From: Anaerococcus tetradius ATCC 35098
GTDB taxonomy: Bacteria > Bacillota > Clostridia > Tissierellales > Peptoniphilaceae
NCBI RefSeq assembly: GCF_000159095.1
Contig: NZ_GG666300.1
Location: 23,980 to 87,979 of the forward strand
DNA length: 64,000 nt
Direction of reading: 5' to 3'
The notes under the pieces: model-generated
Told to the model about the DNA's origin: nothing
What the model saw: the letters and a program-made list of their open reading frames with translations, nothing else
The model's database searches: none
Position numbers and translations under genes: made by a program
Shown here: positions 19,222 to 28,246 of the stretch, in pieces
Layout of the letters: the number at the start of each line of letters is the position of its first letter
How positions within the stretch are numbered: position 1 is the first letter of the stretch

Positions 19222-20311
19222 ATTTGCTTGAAGCATCTACAATAAGCTGTAGGTAGCTTGCGGTATCCTTTAATGTTGCTCCAGTAATTGAATCAATTGT
19301 GCCATCTTCCTTCTTTGAAGCTATGGCAGCCTTGATTTCGTCAACAGTCTTGCCGGAAACAAATTTTTCGATGGCTTCGAAGTTATCCTTGATGGAGACT
19401 TTAGATTTGGCTTTTTCTGCCATTAGCTTTGAGTACTTATCGCTATTTTCAAGTTTTGATCCCAATACATTCTTGCTATCAGCATAGCCCTTAGCAAATT
19501 CATCATCGGCATTGCTTAGGCCAAGTCCATCTTCCAAGTATTGGTATTCATCAAAGCTTGCCGCAACTATCCTATCGCCTTCCATAGCTACTAGGCAATC
19601 AGCAAAAGAGTTATCCCCGTGGCCTTTTCCTATTATAGTCTTGAAAGTTAAGTTTTCAGGATCTTCGGCATGACCTACCGATATAAATTTATTATCCTTT
19701 GCACTATCTACTATGGCTTTGATTAGGTAAGGTGTGGATTCAAAGTCAGTTTTTCCAACAGCTTCCATTATTTGCTTATCTGTCTTATCTTTTAAGAAAG
19801 CTTCAACTTCTCCTATGGTTTTTCCCTTTACGAAATTTGCTATTGCTTCATAATTTTCGCCTAGGCTAGTTTTGGCTCCGGATTTTTTCATCTCGGCTGA
19901 GTAAAGCTTCTCATTTTCCATTTTAGATACGAGTTTTTTATCCTTGACAGCCCCTTTGCCAAAGTCCTTATCAGAATTTACAACTGCCTTTAGGTCGCTT
20001 GTGCTGTTTTCATATTGGTATTGATCAATTGATAGGCCAACAATTTTATCTTGGCTTGTGGCAACAACTATGCGTGTGAAGGACTTTGCTCCCTTATTTC
20101 TTGGGTAGGACCTATGAAGAATAACATTTCCTTCAGCTTGGTCAGGATTTTGTGGTTTTACTTCTTCTACCTTATCTTCTTTTTTATCTATAGCCTTATC
20201 TTCTAATGCTATTTCTTCTTTTTTATTATTAGCTTTGTCGGAAGTCTTCCCGCAGGAACTTAGGACAAAAGCACTTACAAGAAGTAGGCTTATTATATTG
20301 AATTTTTTCAT
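19220..20311 (-). CDS. Lipoprotein with two FMN-bind-like repeats
   Basis: This 363-residue protein has a lipobox (LSSC, Cys20), a charged linker to about residue 60 and two homologous domains (about 62-210 and 215-360). Each has an ExYQY/DQYQY strand, a SK(M/L)EN helix and a K-G/V-SGKT-like block. Only the second ends with DSITGATLKDTASYL, resembling the [S/T]GAT flavinylation motif of FMN-binding domains. A role in extracellular electron transfer, as for PplA-type lipoproteins, is possible but inferred. No apbE gene is in this window. Confidence 0.65.
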   Translation of the reverse strand: MKKFNIISLLLVSAFVLSSCGKTSDKANNKKEEIALEDKAIDKKEDKVEEVKPQNPDQAEGNVILHRSYPRNKGAKSFTRIVVATSQDKIVGLSIDQYQYENSTSDLKAVVNSDKDFGKGAVKDKKLVSKMENEKLYSAEMKKSGAKTSLGENYEAIANFVKGKTIGEVEAFLKDKTDKQIMEAVGKTDFESTPYLIKAIVDSAKDNKFISVGHAEDPENLTFKTIIGKGHGDNSFADCLVAMEGDRIVAASFDEYQYLEDGLGLSNADDEFAKGYADSKNVLGSKLENSDKYSKLMAEKAKSKVSIKDNFEAIEKFVSGKTVDEIKAAIASKKEDGTIDSITGATLKDTASYLQLIVDASSK

Positions 20312-20419
20312 TTTCCCTCCTAAATTTCTTATAAAAAACTTTCGCCCAACATTATATGCGTTCCATAATATATTTCAAGCCTATTTAATTATTAACTTTC
20401 CTTTTTTTAAGCTTTTTGA

Positions 20420-20500
20420 TATAATATATATAAAATTAAAGATATTGGCAGGGCTAATTGATTATAGGTAGTTTTTTCAAAGAGAAACTGCCTTTTTTTT
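20420..20500 (+). promoter_or_regulatory. arcA promoter and terminator-like leader hairpin
   Basis: A -10 box TATAAT lies at 20420-20425, with a weak -35 upstream. The leader then holds a 9-bp hairpin (20466-20474 with 20485-20493) followed by eight Ts, a standard intrinsic terminator placed before the arcA ribosome binding site. No gene precedes it on this strand, which suggests attenuation of arcA. Confidence 0.5.
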
Positions 20501-20521
20501 AGGAATAATTAAGGAGAAAGC

Positions 20522-21727
20522 ATGAGAAATATCAATGTAAACAACGAGATTAACAAGTTAAAAACAGTTCTTCTTCACAGACCAGGCGAGGAACTACTAA
20601 ACCTAACCCCAAACGCCTTGGATGAACTCTTATTTGATGACATACCAGACCTAGATAAGGCCAAGGAAGAGCATGATAATTTTGCTCAAATATTTAGAAA
20701 TGAAGGAGTAGAAGTTCTTTACCTAGAAGACTTGATGGCTGAAACCATAGCAGATAATAAAGAACTTAGAGATAAATTTCTGAATCAATATCTGGCTGAG
20801 GCTGGAATAAGTGATGATCTTATTTATCAAGAAGCAAAAAAACTTCTAGAATCAATAAAAGATAGCAAGGAATTTATCCTAAAGACCATGAGTGGGATAA
20901 CCCTACATGAGCTAGGTATAAAAAACGAACATGTCCTCTTTAATTACAAATACACCGCCATCAATCCCATGCCCAACCTTTATTTCACTAGAGATCCCTT
21001 CTCATCAATAGCAAATGGAGTTTGTATAAATACCATGTATTCTGTAACTAGGTCAAGGGAAACAATCTATGCAGATTATATTTTTAAATATCACAAAGAC
21101 TACAAGGATACAAAGAATTTCTATGGCAGGGGAAAGAAATATCACATAGAAGGTGGGGATATCTTAAATATCAACGAAAATCTTTTGATGATAGGAATAA
21201 GTCAGAGAACAGAGCTTGAAGCAATTAGGGACTTGGCAAAGAATGTCTTATTCGATGATGAAAATAAGATAGAAGAAATTATAGCTATAAATATCCCAAA
21301 CGAAAGAGCCTACATGCACCTTGATACTGTATTTACCCAAATAGATTATGACACTTTTACCTATCATCCGGGAATAATTTCTAGCTTCCATGCTGTTAAA
21401 TTTACAAGCAAAGACCATAGGCTTGAAGAAGAGTTTATAGAAAAATCTCTTGATGAGCTATTGAGAGATTCGTTAAAACTTGATAAGATAAGACTTCTAC
21501 CATGTGGGGGAGGAGATCCTATAGCAGCCCTTAGGGAGCAGTGGACAGACGGATCCAATACCCTAGCTATAGGACCAGGCAAGGTAATAGTCTATAAGAG
21601 AAATACAGTAACCAATCAAATGCTAGAAGAAAATGATATAGAAGTAATAAAACTTGACTCATCAACCCTAACTGTCGGCAGGGGTGGTCCTAGATGTATG
21701 TCCATGCCTCTAGTAAGAGAGGACTGA
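20522..21727 (+). CDS. arcA: Arginine deiminase
   Basis: This 401-residue enzyme hydrolyses arginine to citrulline and ammonia. NPMPNLYFTRDPFSSI (about 143-158) is the substrate-binding block, HIEGGDIL contains the catalytic His/Glu region, HLDTVFTQID the second histidine, and GRGGPRCMSMPL (C-terminal) the nucleophilic cysteine. Length and motifs are complete. Ornithine carbamoyltransferase and carbamate kinase are not adjacent, so the rest of the pathway lies elsewhere or is absent. AAGGAG precedes the start. Confidence 0.96.
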   Translation: MRNINVNNEINKLKTVLLHRPGEELLNLTPNALDELLFDDIPDLDKAKEEHDNFAQIFRNEGVEVLYLEDLMAETIADNKELRDKFLNQYLAEAGISDDLIYQEAKKLLESIKDSKEFILKTMSGITLHELGIKNEHVLFNYKYTAINPMPNLYFTRDPFSSIANGVCINTMYSVTRSRETIYADYIFKYHKDYKDTKNFYGRGKKYHIEGGDILNINENLLMIGISQRTELEAIRDLAKNVLFDDENKIEEIIAINIPNERAYMHLDTVFTQIDYDTFTYHPGIISSFHAVKFTSKDHRLEEEFIEKSLDELLRDSLKLDKIRLLPCGGGDPIAALREQWTDGSNTLAIGPGKVIVYKRNTVTNQMLEENDIEVIKLDSSTLTVGRGGPRCMSMPLVRED

Positions 21728-21857
21728 GATATATATTAAAATAAGGGGGCTATAAATTAACAAAATCTAATTTGAAAGTTAATAATATTAAAAGTATAAT
21801 TCAAATATAATAAGTAGCTAGGTGGAAACCACCATAGAAATAAGAAAAGAGGCTATC

Positions 21858-22052
21858 ATGTTTGATTACAAAAATAACAAGAAAAAAATAGAAGAAAACA
21901 CCCTAGGTAAAATCTTATTTACAGCAGGAGCTGGTCTAGTAGGAGCTTACCTATATCTTAAAAACAATAACAAATTAGATGAAGTTAAGGATAAGATAGA
22001 CGATATAAAAGATGAAATTATCGACTCACTAAAAGGTGAGGACCTTTTGTAA
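21858..22052 (+). CDS. Small single-helix membrane protein with coiled-coil tail
   Basis: This 64-residue protein has a short charged N-terminus, one membrane helix (about LGKILFTAGAGLVGAYLYL), then a strongly heptad-like KLDEVKDKIDDIKDEIIDSL tail. It resembles small YtxH-like envelope proteins without a clear match. Start 21858 is preferred over 21822 because AAGAGG lies just upstream. A short GGTGG/CCACC hairpin (about 21820-21832) precedes it. The function is unknown. Confidence 0.55.
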   Translation: MFDYKNNKKKIEENTLGKILFTAGAGLVGAYLYLKNNNKLDEVKDKIDDIKDEIIDSLKGEDLL

Positions 22053-22103
22053 GTCTTTACCCTTAAAATTTCAATCGAATTATTAAAAAGTAAATAATCA
22101 TTT

Positions 22104-22129
22104 AAAAAAGTCCCAAGGGGCTTTTTTTT
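22104..22129 (+). terminator. Terminator
   Basis: A short stem AGTCCC/GGGGCT (one G-T pair) is followed by eight Ts. Confidence 0.65.
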
Positions 22130-22131
22130 GT

Positions 22132-22160
22132 TTGACAAGTCCTCATTAATTTGCTACAAT
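22132..22160 (+). promoter_or_regulatory. uraA promoter
   Basis: TTGACA (22132-22137), a 17-bp spacer and TACAAT (22155-22160) lie 26 bases upstream of the uracil permease start. No riboswitch or PyrR-type leader is visible in the short leader. Confidence 0.7.
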
Positions 22161-22186
22161 AGCATGAGAAAAATTAGGGAGGTATT

Positions 22187-23452
22187 ATGAAAAATTCTAA
22201 AAAAATTTACCATGTTGATGAAAAAGTTCCATTGAAATTACTCTTGCCTTTGTCAATCCAACACACTTTCGCAATGTTCGGAGCGAGTGTTTTGGTTCCT
22301 ATTTTATTTGGTATTAATCCAGGAATTGTATTATTGATGAATGGTATAGGAACATTGTTATTTATTTTAATTACTAAGAAAAAAGCACCTGCTTATTTGG
22401 GTTCTTCATTTGCATTTCTAGCTCCAGGTACAGCTATTATCGCAAGCGAAGGTTTCCAATATGCGCAAGGTGCTTTTATTGTGGTCGGACTTCTGGGTTG
22501 CTTTCTTGCTTATATAATTTATAAGTTTGGTATAGGATGGATTGATGTCGTTCTTCCTCCAGCAGCCATGGGTGCAGTAGTAGCCTTGATTGGTTTTGAG
22601 CTTGCAGGTAATACTGTAACAGGAGGATCTATAGGTGCTAACCTTATGACCGATAATGCTAGCAAAAAAGATTTCTTTATCTTCTTTGTAACCTTGTTTA
22701 CAGCCATAATCGGATCAGTTGCCTTTAAGGGCTTCTTCTCAACTATTCCAATTCTTATTTCAATAGTTGTAGGCTATATAGTTTCAATTCTCTTCGGTAT
22801 GGTAGACTTTACCCCAGTTAGGGAAGCTAGTCTTTTCACTATGCCAGCCTTCTCCATGCCAAAGTTTTCAGCAAGTGCAATAATAGCTATGCTTCCGGTT
22901 ATTCTTGTAATAACAAGTGAGCACATATCCCACCAAGTTGTAACAAGCAATATCATAGACAGAGATCTACTAAAAGATCCAGGCCTTCACAGGTCAATCT
23001 TTGCAGATAATTTCTCATCAGCCTTATCAGGTCTTGTAGGAGGAGTGCCAACAACTACTTACGGAGAAAATATAGGAGTTATGGCAATCACTGGAGTATA
23101 TTCTGTTCAAGTTATAGGAGGAGCTGCAGTAATCTCTATCCTTATGGCCTTCATTGGACCTCTAGCAGCCATAATCCAAACCATACCTGGAGATGTAATA
23201 GGAGGAGTAACCTTCCTTCTTTACGGAATGATTGGTACAAGTGGTATTAGACTCTTAGTTGATCAAAAGGTAGACTACTCAAAGTCCATGAACCTAGTTC
23301 TTACATCAGTAATCTTTATAGCTGGTCTATCAGGTCTTTCCGTTAAATTTGGATCAATCCACCTACAAGGAATGGTTCTAGCATCAGTTGTAGCTGTCCT
23401 TCTATCAGCCTTTATGACTATAATAAGAAAGCTCGGCTTGATTAATCAATAA
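22187..23452 (+). CDS. uraA: Uracil/xanthine permease family transporter (UraA type)
   Basis: This 421-residue NCS2-family transporter has 14 predicted helices. LPLSIQHTFAMFGASVLVP (about 19-37) is the family's first helix with the conserved QH. ITSEHISHQVVTSNI has the substrate-binding glutamate region, and GGVPTTTYGENIGVMAITGVYS (about 285-306) is the signature with the second key glutamate. Uracil is favoured over xanthine by overall resemblance to UraA/PyrP. It is monocistronic and ends in tandem terminators. Confidence 0.9.
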   Translation: MKNSKKIYHVDEKVPLKLLLPLSIQHTFAMFGASVLVPILFGINPGIVLLMNGIGTLLFILITKKKAPAYLGSSFAFLAPGTAIIASEGFQYAQGAFIVVGLLGCFLAYIIYKFGIGWIDVVLPPAAMGAVVALIGFELAGNTVTGGSIGANLMTDNASKKDFFIFFVTLFTAIIGSVAFKGFFSTIPILISIVVGYIVSILFGMVDFTPVREASLFTMPAFSMPKFSASAIIAMLPVILVITSEHISHQVVTSNIIDRDLLKDPGLHRSIFADNFSSALSGLVGGVPTTTYGENIGVMAITGVYSVQVIGGAAVISILMAFIGPLAAIIQTIPGDVIGGVTFLLYGMIGTSGIRLLVDQKVDYSKSMNLVLTSVIFIAGLSGLSVKFGSIHLQGMVLASVVAVLLSAFMTIIRKLGLINQ

Positions 23453-23455
23453 AAA

Positions 23456-23517
23456 ACTCCCGAGTAGGGAGTAAAAGCAAAAAGGTAGATGAAAAAATGT
23501 CTTCATCTACTTTTTTT
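23456..23517 (+). terminator. Tandem terminators after uraA
   Basis: The first stem is ACTCCC/GGGAGT (23456-23472). The second is GTAGATGAA (23485-23493) with TTCATCTAC (23502-23510), followed by seven Ts. Confidence 0.75.
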
Positions 23518-23725
23518 ATTGGAAAAAAGATGCTCAATAAGAATCTTCGATACTATGTCCATTAAAATATACCTCCAACAAGCTCTGCCACTTGTTTGCT
23601 CTTCATCCCAAGTTTTGAGCCTATCTTAGAGCCAAGCATGAAAAGAAGGGCTGTGACTATGCTTATAGTTGAAGCTGACCTTACTATATCTATATTAAGA
23701 AAAGCAAGACCGATTGATAAGACTA
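23507..23725 (-). pseudogene. mntP: Remnant of mntP (DUF204 manganese efflux pump)
   Basis: On the minus strand the stretch reads LSIGLAFLNIDIVRSAST, then TALLFMLGSKIGSKLGMKSK and ELVGGIF. This matches the last third of MntP, including the GxxxG helices. It then meets a stop at about 23562 (minus). The natural continuation (SKILIEHLF) resumes in another frame, so there is a frameshift. The N-terminal two thirds are missing, and no start is present. It overlaps the uraA terminator region. It is a dead gene, filling an otherwise empty 340-bp gap. Confidence 0.65.
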
Positions 23726-23814
23726 ACAACTATTCAGTATCCAAAACTCCACCTTAATTTAAAATACTATAAGTGCCCTATACTTAACCCTAATGATATT
23801 ATAAAGCAAGTTTG

Positions 23815-23846
23815 GAAAAAGAAAAACCGGTCAAACTGACCGGTTG
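23815..23846 (-). terminator. Terminator of the secreted-protein pair
   Basis: A perfect stem AACCGGTCA (23825-23833) / TGACCGGTT (23837-23845), with a T-rich run on the minus strand. Confidence 0.8.
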
Positions 23847-23856
23847 ATTCTTGATA

Positions 23857-24402
23857 TTATTCGAATTGACTAATGATTCTTTGGGCATTAGCAATAACTC
23901 TATTACTTTTTTCTATTATAGCATTAGCCTTTGGTCCAATACTTCTAGCTATGGCAGGATAAGTATTCATAAGGTATTTAATAGCTTTAATAGTTATCCT
24001 GTTTTCTTCTACAGCAGCCTTTAGCTTTTGAACTGCCAAGATTTTTTTGCCATATTCTCTTATCTCGCTTTTAGCATTATTTAGGGCTATGGTAGCATTT
24101 CTTAATTCTTCATAGCTAGGGTTTTCTTTATTTAACAAGGTCTTCGCATATTCTAAGGCTTCAACATAATTAGCCTTTAGGCTTTGCTTTTTTATCAAAT
24201 TATAGGTTTCAGAAGCGAAAATATTTACGCTATCATCAACTCCAATTTGCAATTGCTCTTTTTGAGTTTTAAGTTTTGTAGCATCATCCTCAGCAGCATA
24301 GCTTATATTAACTGGGCTAACCTTTTGAAAAACAGGGCCTATTCCTAGAAAAGCAAAGTTAAATGCAAGAAGTCCTGCTATTAATTTTTTCTTAAACATC
24401 AT
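23857..24402 (-). CDS. Secreted helical protein (short paralogue)
   Basis: This 181-residue protein has a lysine-rich N-terminus and a hydrophobic stretch (about 6-22). A plausible signal peptidase site lies near ISYAAED (about residues 33-39). The mature part is helical. Its last 55 residues (ENRITIKAIKYLMNTYPAIARSIG region) are homologous to the C-terminus of the next gene's product. It starts 8 bases after the 347-residue gene and is probably co-transcribed with it. I recognise no characterised family. Confidence 0.65.
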   Translation of the reverse strand: MMFKKKLIAGLLAFNFAFLGIGPVFQKVSPVNISYAAEDDATKLKTQKEQLQIGVDDSVNIFASETYNLIKKQSLKANYVEALEYAKTLLNKENPSYEELRNATIALNNAKSEIREYGKKILAVQKLKAAVEENRITIKAIKYLMNTYPAIARSIGPKANAIIEKSNRVIANAQRIISQFE

Positions 24403-24410
24403 TACTCCTC

Positions 24411-25454
24411 TTATTTGTTTGCTGGTTTTTCGTATTTGGCTATAACTTCTTCAGCATTTTTGATTACTTTTTCAGCCTTTACAAGGTAAGTTCTAATCTT
24501 ATCTCCGTAGTTTTTAGCTATAGCTGGGAAATCAAGAAGGGTCTTACAAGCTTTTACTGTAATTTCGCTTTCGCTTTTTGCTTTCTTTAACTTATCTAGA
24601 GCCTTCTTTATTTTTGCATCCTTATCGCTTCCAAGCATATCTTCCTTAGCTGTATCAAGTTTTTGGATGATATCTTCGTAATTTTCAAGACTTGCTTTAG
24701 GATTTGCGGCTGTAGACTTAGCAGCTGTAAGGGCAAGTTCAAATATCTTTACGCTATCAGCAGAATATTTTTTCTTATCCTTTAATAAAACTTCTGCCTC
24801 TTCAATTCTCTTAGCCAAGACTTTCTTAGTATCTTCTGTCTTTACATATCTAATTATAGCAGCCTTAGTATCTCTAAGTTCACTTACAGCCTTTTCGTAT
24901 TCACCTTTTGATAAGCTATCACCTTTGCCATAAACTGTATAGGCATTTGTAAGAGCTAGGTCAAAAGCAGCCTTTAGGTCTTGGGATGCTGCCTTGTAAT
25001 TTTCATCATTTCTAATAAAGCTACGTGCATCATCTATAAGATTAGTTAAAGTTTGGGAGTCAACTTGTTTACCATCTAGTCTGTCTCTAGCAGTTTTTAG
25101 TTCTTCTAATTTAGCTTTCATTTCAGGTATATATGCCTTTTTTTCAGCATCTGTCATTGCTTTATCTGTGTTTATAGAACCAATATAGTTTGCGATTTGA
25201 GTAATTGTTCCATCAAAAGCTGCTTTAGAATAGGAAGTTGCATTAATATAAGTATAGTCTTTATTTCTTAAAGATAAACATTCTGTATAAGTTCCGTTTA
25301 GTTCGTTATAAGCATCTAGAAAAGCTTTTTTAACATCTTCTTTTTGACTTATACTTGTAGCTTCTGCTGCAAATGAGCTTTGACCTGCTCCTAGGACGAA
25401 ACTTGTTGCGAGTGTTAGGGCTATTATTCCTTTTGTGATATTATTTTTCTTCAT
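24411..25454 (-). CDS. Secreted helical-repeat protein (long paralogue)
   Basis: This 347-residue protein has a clear signal peptide (about 1-30, ending SFAAEA). The rest is nearly all helical, Lys/Glu/Ala-rich, with FIVAR-like repeats: YKAASQDLKAAFDLALTNAY and YSADSVKIFELALTAAKST share the pattern and spacing. The C-terminal block EITVKACKTLLDFPAIAKNYG matches that of the short paralogue. There is no LPXTG or membrane anchor, so it is released or wall-associated. An adhesin-like or matrix-binding role is inference only. Confidence 0.68.
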   Translation of the reverse strand: MKKNNITKGIIALTLATSFVLGAGQSSFAAEATSISQKEDVKKAFLDAYNELNGTYTECLSLRNKDYTYINATSYSKAAFDGTITQIANYIGSINTDKAMTDAEKKAYIPEMKAKLEELKTARDRLDGKQVDSQTLTNLIDDARSFIRNDENYKAASQDLKAAFDLALTNAYTVYGKGDSLSKGEYEKAVSELRDTKAAIIRYVKTEDTKKVLAKRIEEAEVLLKDKKKYSADSVKIFELALTAAKSTAANPKASLENYEDIIQKLDTAKEDMLGSDKDAKIKKALDKLKKAKSESEITVKACKTLLDFPAIAKNYGDKIRTYLVKAEKVIKNAEEVIAKYEKPANK

Positions 25455-25641
25455 AAAAACTCCTTTAAATTACGTTTTCTTTTCCTACATTATACCATAT
25501 AAGGCTTTTATTTACAGTATTTATCTTTTCTTCTGTGGAGTAGTTATTTCTTTATTGTTATAAGCTTATTTTTCATTTCCTTTATGTATTCTTGGCAATT
25601 TTTGTGATATGATATAGTATATACTTTAAGACGGAGGATTT

Positions 25642-26847
25642 ATGAAAAAATTAGGAAAAATATTTTTAGCTCTCGCCTTATCAGCAGGGCTTGCTTTTAC
25701 AGGCTATATAGTTGGCCTCAACCATCCATCAACTAATGGACAAATTACTAAGACAGAACAAGCTCATTTGGAAGATATGCATATGCTAAGAGATCTTCTC
25801 GATAAGAATTTCCTTTTCGATTACAAGGAAGAAGACTTGTATGAAGGTTCTCTAAAGGGAATGTTCGCTAATTTAGGTGATCCCTACACCCAATACTACA
25901 CTGCCGATGAGTTTAAGAAACTTATGGAAACCCTAGATGGAAGATATAAGGGAATAGGCGTATTGGTTCAAGCTAGCAAGGAAGGCTTTATTAAAGTTGT
26001 CCAAGTATTTGACGATTCTCCTGCTGCTGAAGCAGGACTAAAGGCTGGAGACTATATCATAAAAGTCGAAGGCAAGGAATACAGTGCAGATCAAATGGAA
26101 GATGCAGTGGCTGTTATGAAGGGCGAAGAAGATACTGACGTCAAAATAACTATCCGCAGGATGGAAAAAGATGGCAAAAACTTCAAGGATATAGACTTAA
26201 AGGTAGCAAGACGTGATGTAAAGGTCGATACCATAGATGATGCAAGCTTTACCATTAAGGGTAAGAAAATCGGCTATATCCACATCAAATCTTTTGACGA
26301 TGTAACAGGTGAGGACTTCAACGCTTCCTACAAGAAACTAAAAGATCAAGGTATAAAGGGCCTAGTCCTAGACCTTAGAAATAATCCAGGCGGATCACTT
26401 GATGTTTGCCTTGCCATAGCTGATAAGTTCTTGGGTAAGGGAGTTATAGTTACAACAGAAGATAAGAAGGGAAAGGTCATAACTGAAGAATCAGACGAGG
26501 CTAATGATGATATCCCTATGACTGTTCTTGTAAACGAAAACTCTGCTTCAGCAAGTGAAATCCTATCTGGGGCCTTTAAGGATAGAAAAAGAGCAAAAAT
26601 TATAGGAAAGAAGACCTTTGGTAAGGGTATTGTTCAAAAACTTTTCCCACTAGAAGATGGTTCTGGAGCAAAAATTACAATTAGCGAATATCATACACCA
26701 TCAGGAGCAAAGATTAATAAAATTGGTGTCAAGCCTGATGTAGAAGTTGATGTTGAAGATCAAAATCAAGAAATAAACAAGCAAAACCTATCTAAAGATA
26801 TACAATTCAAAAAGGCTGTTCAAGTTCTTTTTTCAGAGATGGATTAA
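25642..26847 (+). CDS. ctpA: S41-family carboxyl-terminal processing protease (CtpA/Prc)
   Basis: This 401-residue protein has an N-terminal membrane anchor (about 5-25). A PDZ domain (about 95-185) contains GRYKGIGVLVQ and SPAAEAGLKAGDYI. The S41 catalytic core has ENSASASEI (Ser nucleophile) and KTFGKGIVQ (Lys base). It cleaves exported proteins from the C-terminus outside the membrane. It lies 3 bases from mgtE, so the two are probably co-transcribed. Confidence 0.94.
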   Translation: MKKLGKIFLALALSAGLAFTGYIVGLNHPSTNGQITKTEQAHLEDMHMLRDLLDKNFLFDYKEEDLYEGSLKGMFANLGDPYTQYYTADEFKKLMETLDGRYKGIGVLVQASKEGFIKVVQVFDDSPAAEAGLKAGDYIIKVEGKEYSADQMEDAVAVMKGEEDTDVKITIRRMEKDGKNFKDIDLKVARRDVKVDTIDDASFTIKGKKIGYIHIKSFDDVTGEDFNASYKKLKDQGIKGLVLDLRNNPGGSLDVCLAIADKFLGKGVIVTTEDKKGKVITEESDEANDDIPMTVLVNENSASASEILSGAFKDRKRAKIIGKKTFGKGIVQKLFPLEDGSGAKITISEYHTPSGAKINKIGVKPDVEVDVEDQNQEINKQNLSKDIQFKKAVQVLFSEMD

Positions 26848-26850
26848 TAG

Positions 26851-28221
26851 ATGCAAAAATATATGGATTATTCAAAGAGGGTAGAGGAGTTAGCAGAACT
26901 TCTAGCTAAGAAAGATGGAGTAAATCTTTCAAAATTATTAAGAAGGACTAATCCGGTCGATATAGAAGAATTTATATCGACCCTTAGCTCTGATGATGCT
27001 CTTTTAGTTTTTAGGCTCCTCAAAAAGGAAGATGCTATAGAAGTATTTGCCAAGCTTGATCCTTCCGATAAGGATAAGATAAAGAAGGGCTTAAATGATG
27101 CTGAGTTTACAGATCTTCTTGAAGATTTGGACTTCGACGATATGATCGACACCCTAGAAGAGATGCCAGCATCAGTTGTCCAAAAGATTCTAAGAAATAC
27201 CGACCCTGAAATAAGAAAGAGGGTCAACCAATACCTAAAATTCCCTGAAGACTCAGCAGCAAGTCTTATGACTCCAGAATTTGTTGAGTTAAAAATCAAC
27301 ATGACAGTAAAAGAAGCCCTAGCCACTATAAAAAGAATAGGCAAGGACAAGGTAACAGTCTATACTTGTTATGTAACTGATACTACCAAAAAGCTTCTTG
27401 GCTACGTTTCCCTAAGAAATATTGTTACAAGCGATGAGAATACCTTGATATCATCCCTCCTCTATGAGGATGTAATTTCTGTAAGGACAGATGAAGACCA
27501 AGAAGAAGTTGCGAGGACTTTCCAAAAATACGGTTTTACCGCCCTTCCAGTTGTGGATAAGGAAAATATGCTGGTAGGTATAATCACAGTTGATGATATC
27601 ATGTGGATAATCGAGCAAGAGGCGACCGAAGACTTCCAAATCATGGCAGCTACAACTCCAGAAGAGGAAGAATATAGTAAGATGAGCGTTCGGAAATTAG
27701 CGAAAAACAGGATTCCTTGGTTGATGTTTTTGATGATATCATCAGCCTTCACATCTACAATCCTTAGAAGCTATGAGGCAGTTATTCAATCGATAATTGC
27801 CCTTAATATGTTTATACCAATGCTTACAGACTCAGGTGGAAATGCAGGAAGCCAAACTTCAACCCTAGTCATTCGTGCCATGGCAACCCATGATGTTGAA
27901 TTATCGGATTGGATTAAGGTCTTCTGGAAGGAATTTAGGGTAGGAGTTGTGTGTGGTCTATCGCTTGGTCTAGTAAGTTTTCTAAAGTGTATGTTCTTTG
28001 ATAAGGTTGGAGTAGAGATATCCCTTATAGTAGCAGTGACCTTGCTATTAGTGGTTATAACAGCCAAAGTCGTAGGCTCCCTCCTTCCAATGCTTGCAAG
28101 TAGATTAGGAGCAGACCCTGCCATCATGGCAAGTCCACTTATAACTACCATTGTTGATTCTGTTGGACTAATTGTTTATTTCAACATTGCTCAAATGTTT
28201 ATCAGTGTAGCTCCCCTATAA
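26851..28221 (+). CDS. mgtE: MgtE-type magnesium transporter
   Basis: This 456-residue protein has the MgtE N domain (about 10-130), tandem CBS domains (about 135-255; Mg-sensing) and a five-helix pore domain. The selectivity-filter region is MLTDSGGNAGSQTSTLVIRA (about 328-347). It is a homodimeric Mg2+ channel gated by cytoplasmic magnesium. All domains are intact. No M-box riboswitch is seen upstream; expression probably comes from the ctpA promoter. Confidence 0.95.
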   Translation: MQKYMDYSKRVEELAELLAKKDGVNLSKLLRRTNPVDIEEFISTLSSDDALLVFRLLKKEDAIEVFAKLDPSDKDKIKKGLNDAEFTDLLEDLDFDDMIDTLEEMPASVVQKILRNTDPEIRKRVNQYLKFPEDSAASLMTPEFVELKINMTVKEALATIKRIGKDKVTVYTCYVTDTTKKLLGYVSLRNIVTSDENTLISSLLYEDVISVRTDEDQEEVARTFQKYGFTALPVVDKENMLVGIITVDDIMWIIEQEATEDFQIMAATTPEEEEYSKMSVRKLAKNRIPWLMFLMISSAFTSTILRSYEAVIQSIIALNMFIPMLTDSGGNAGSQTSTLVIRAMATHDVELSDWIKVFWKEFRVGVVCGLSLGLVSFLKCMFFDKVGVEISLIVAVTLLLVVITAKVVGSLLPMLASRLGADPAIMASPLITTIVDSVGLIVYFNIAQMFISVAPL

Positions 28222-28246
28222 ATATATCTCTAGAAAAGGAGGCCCT

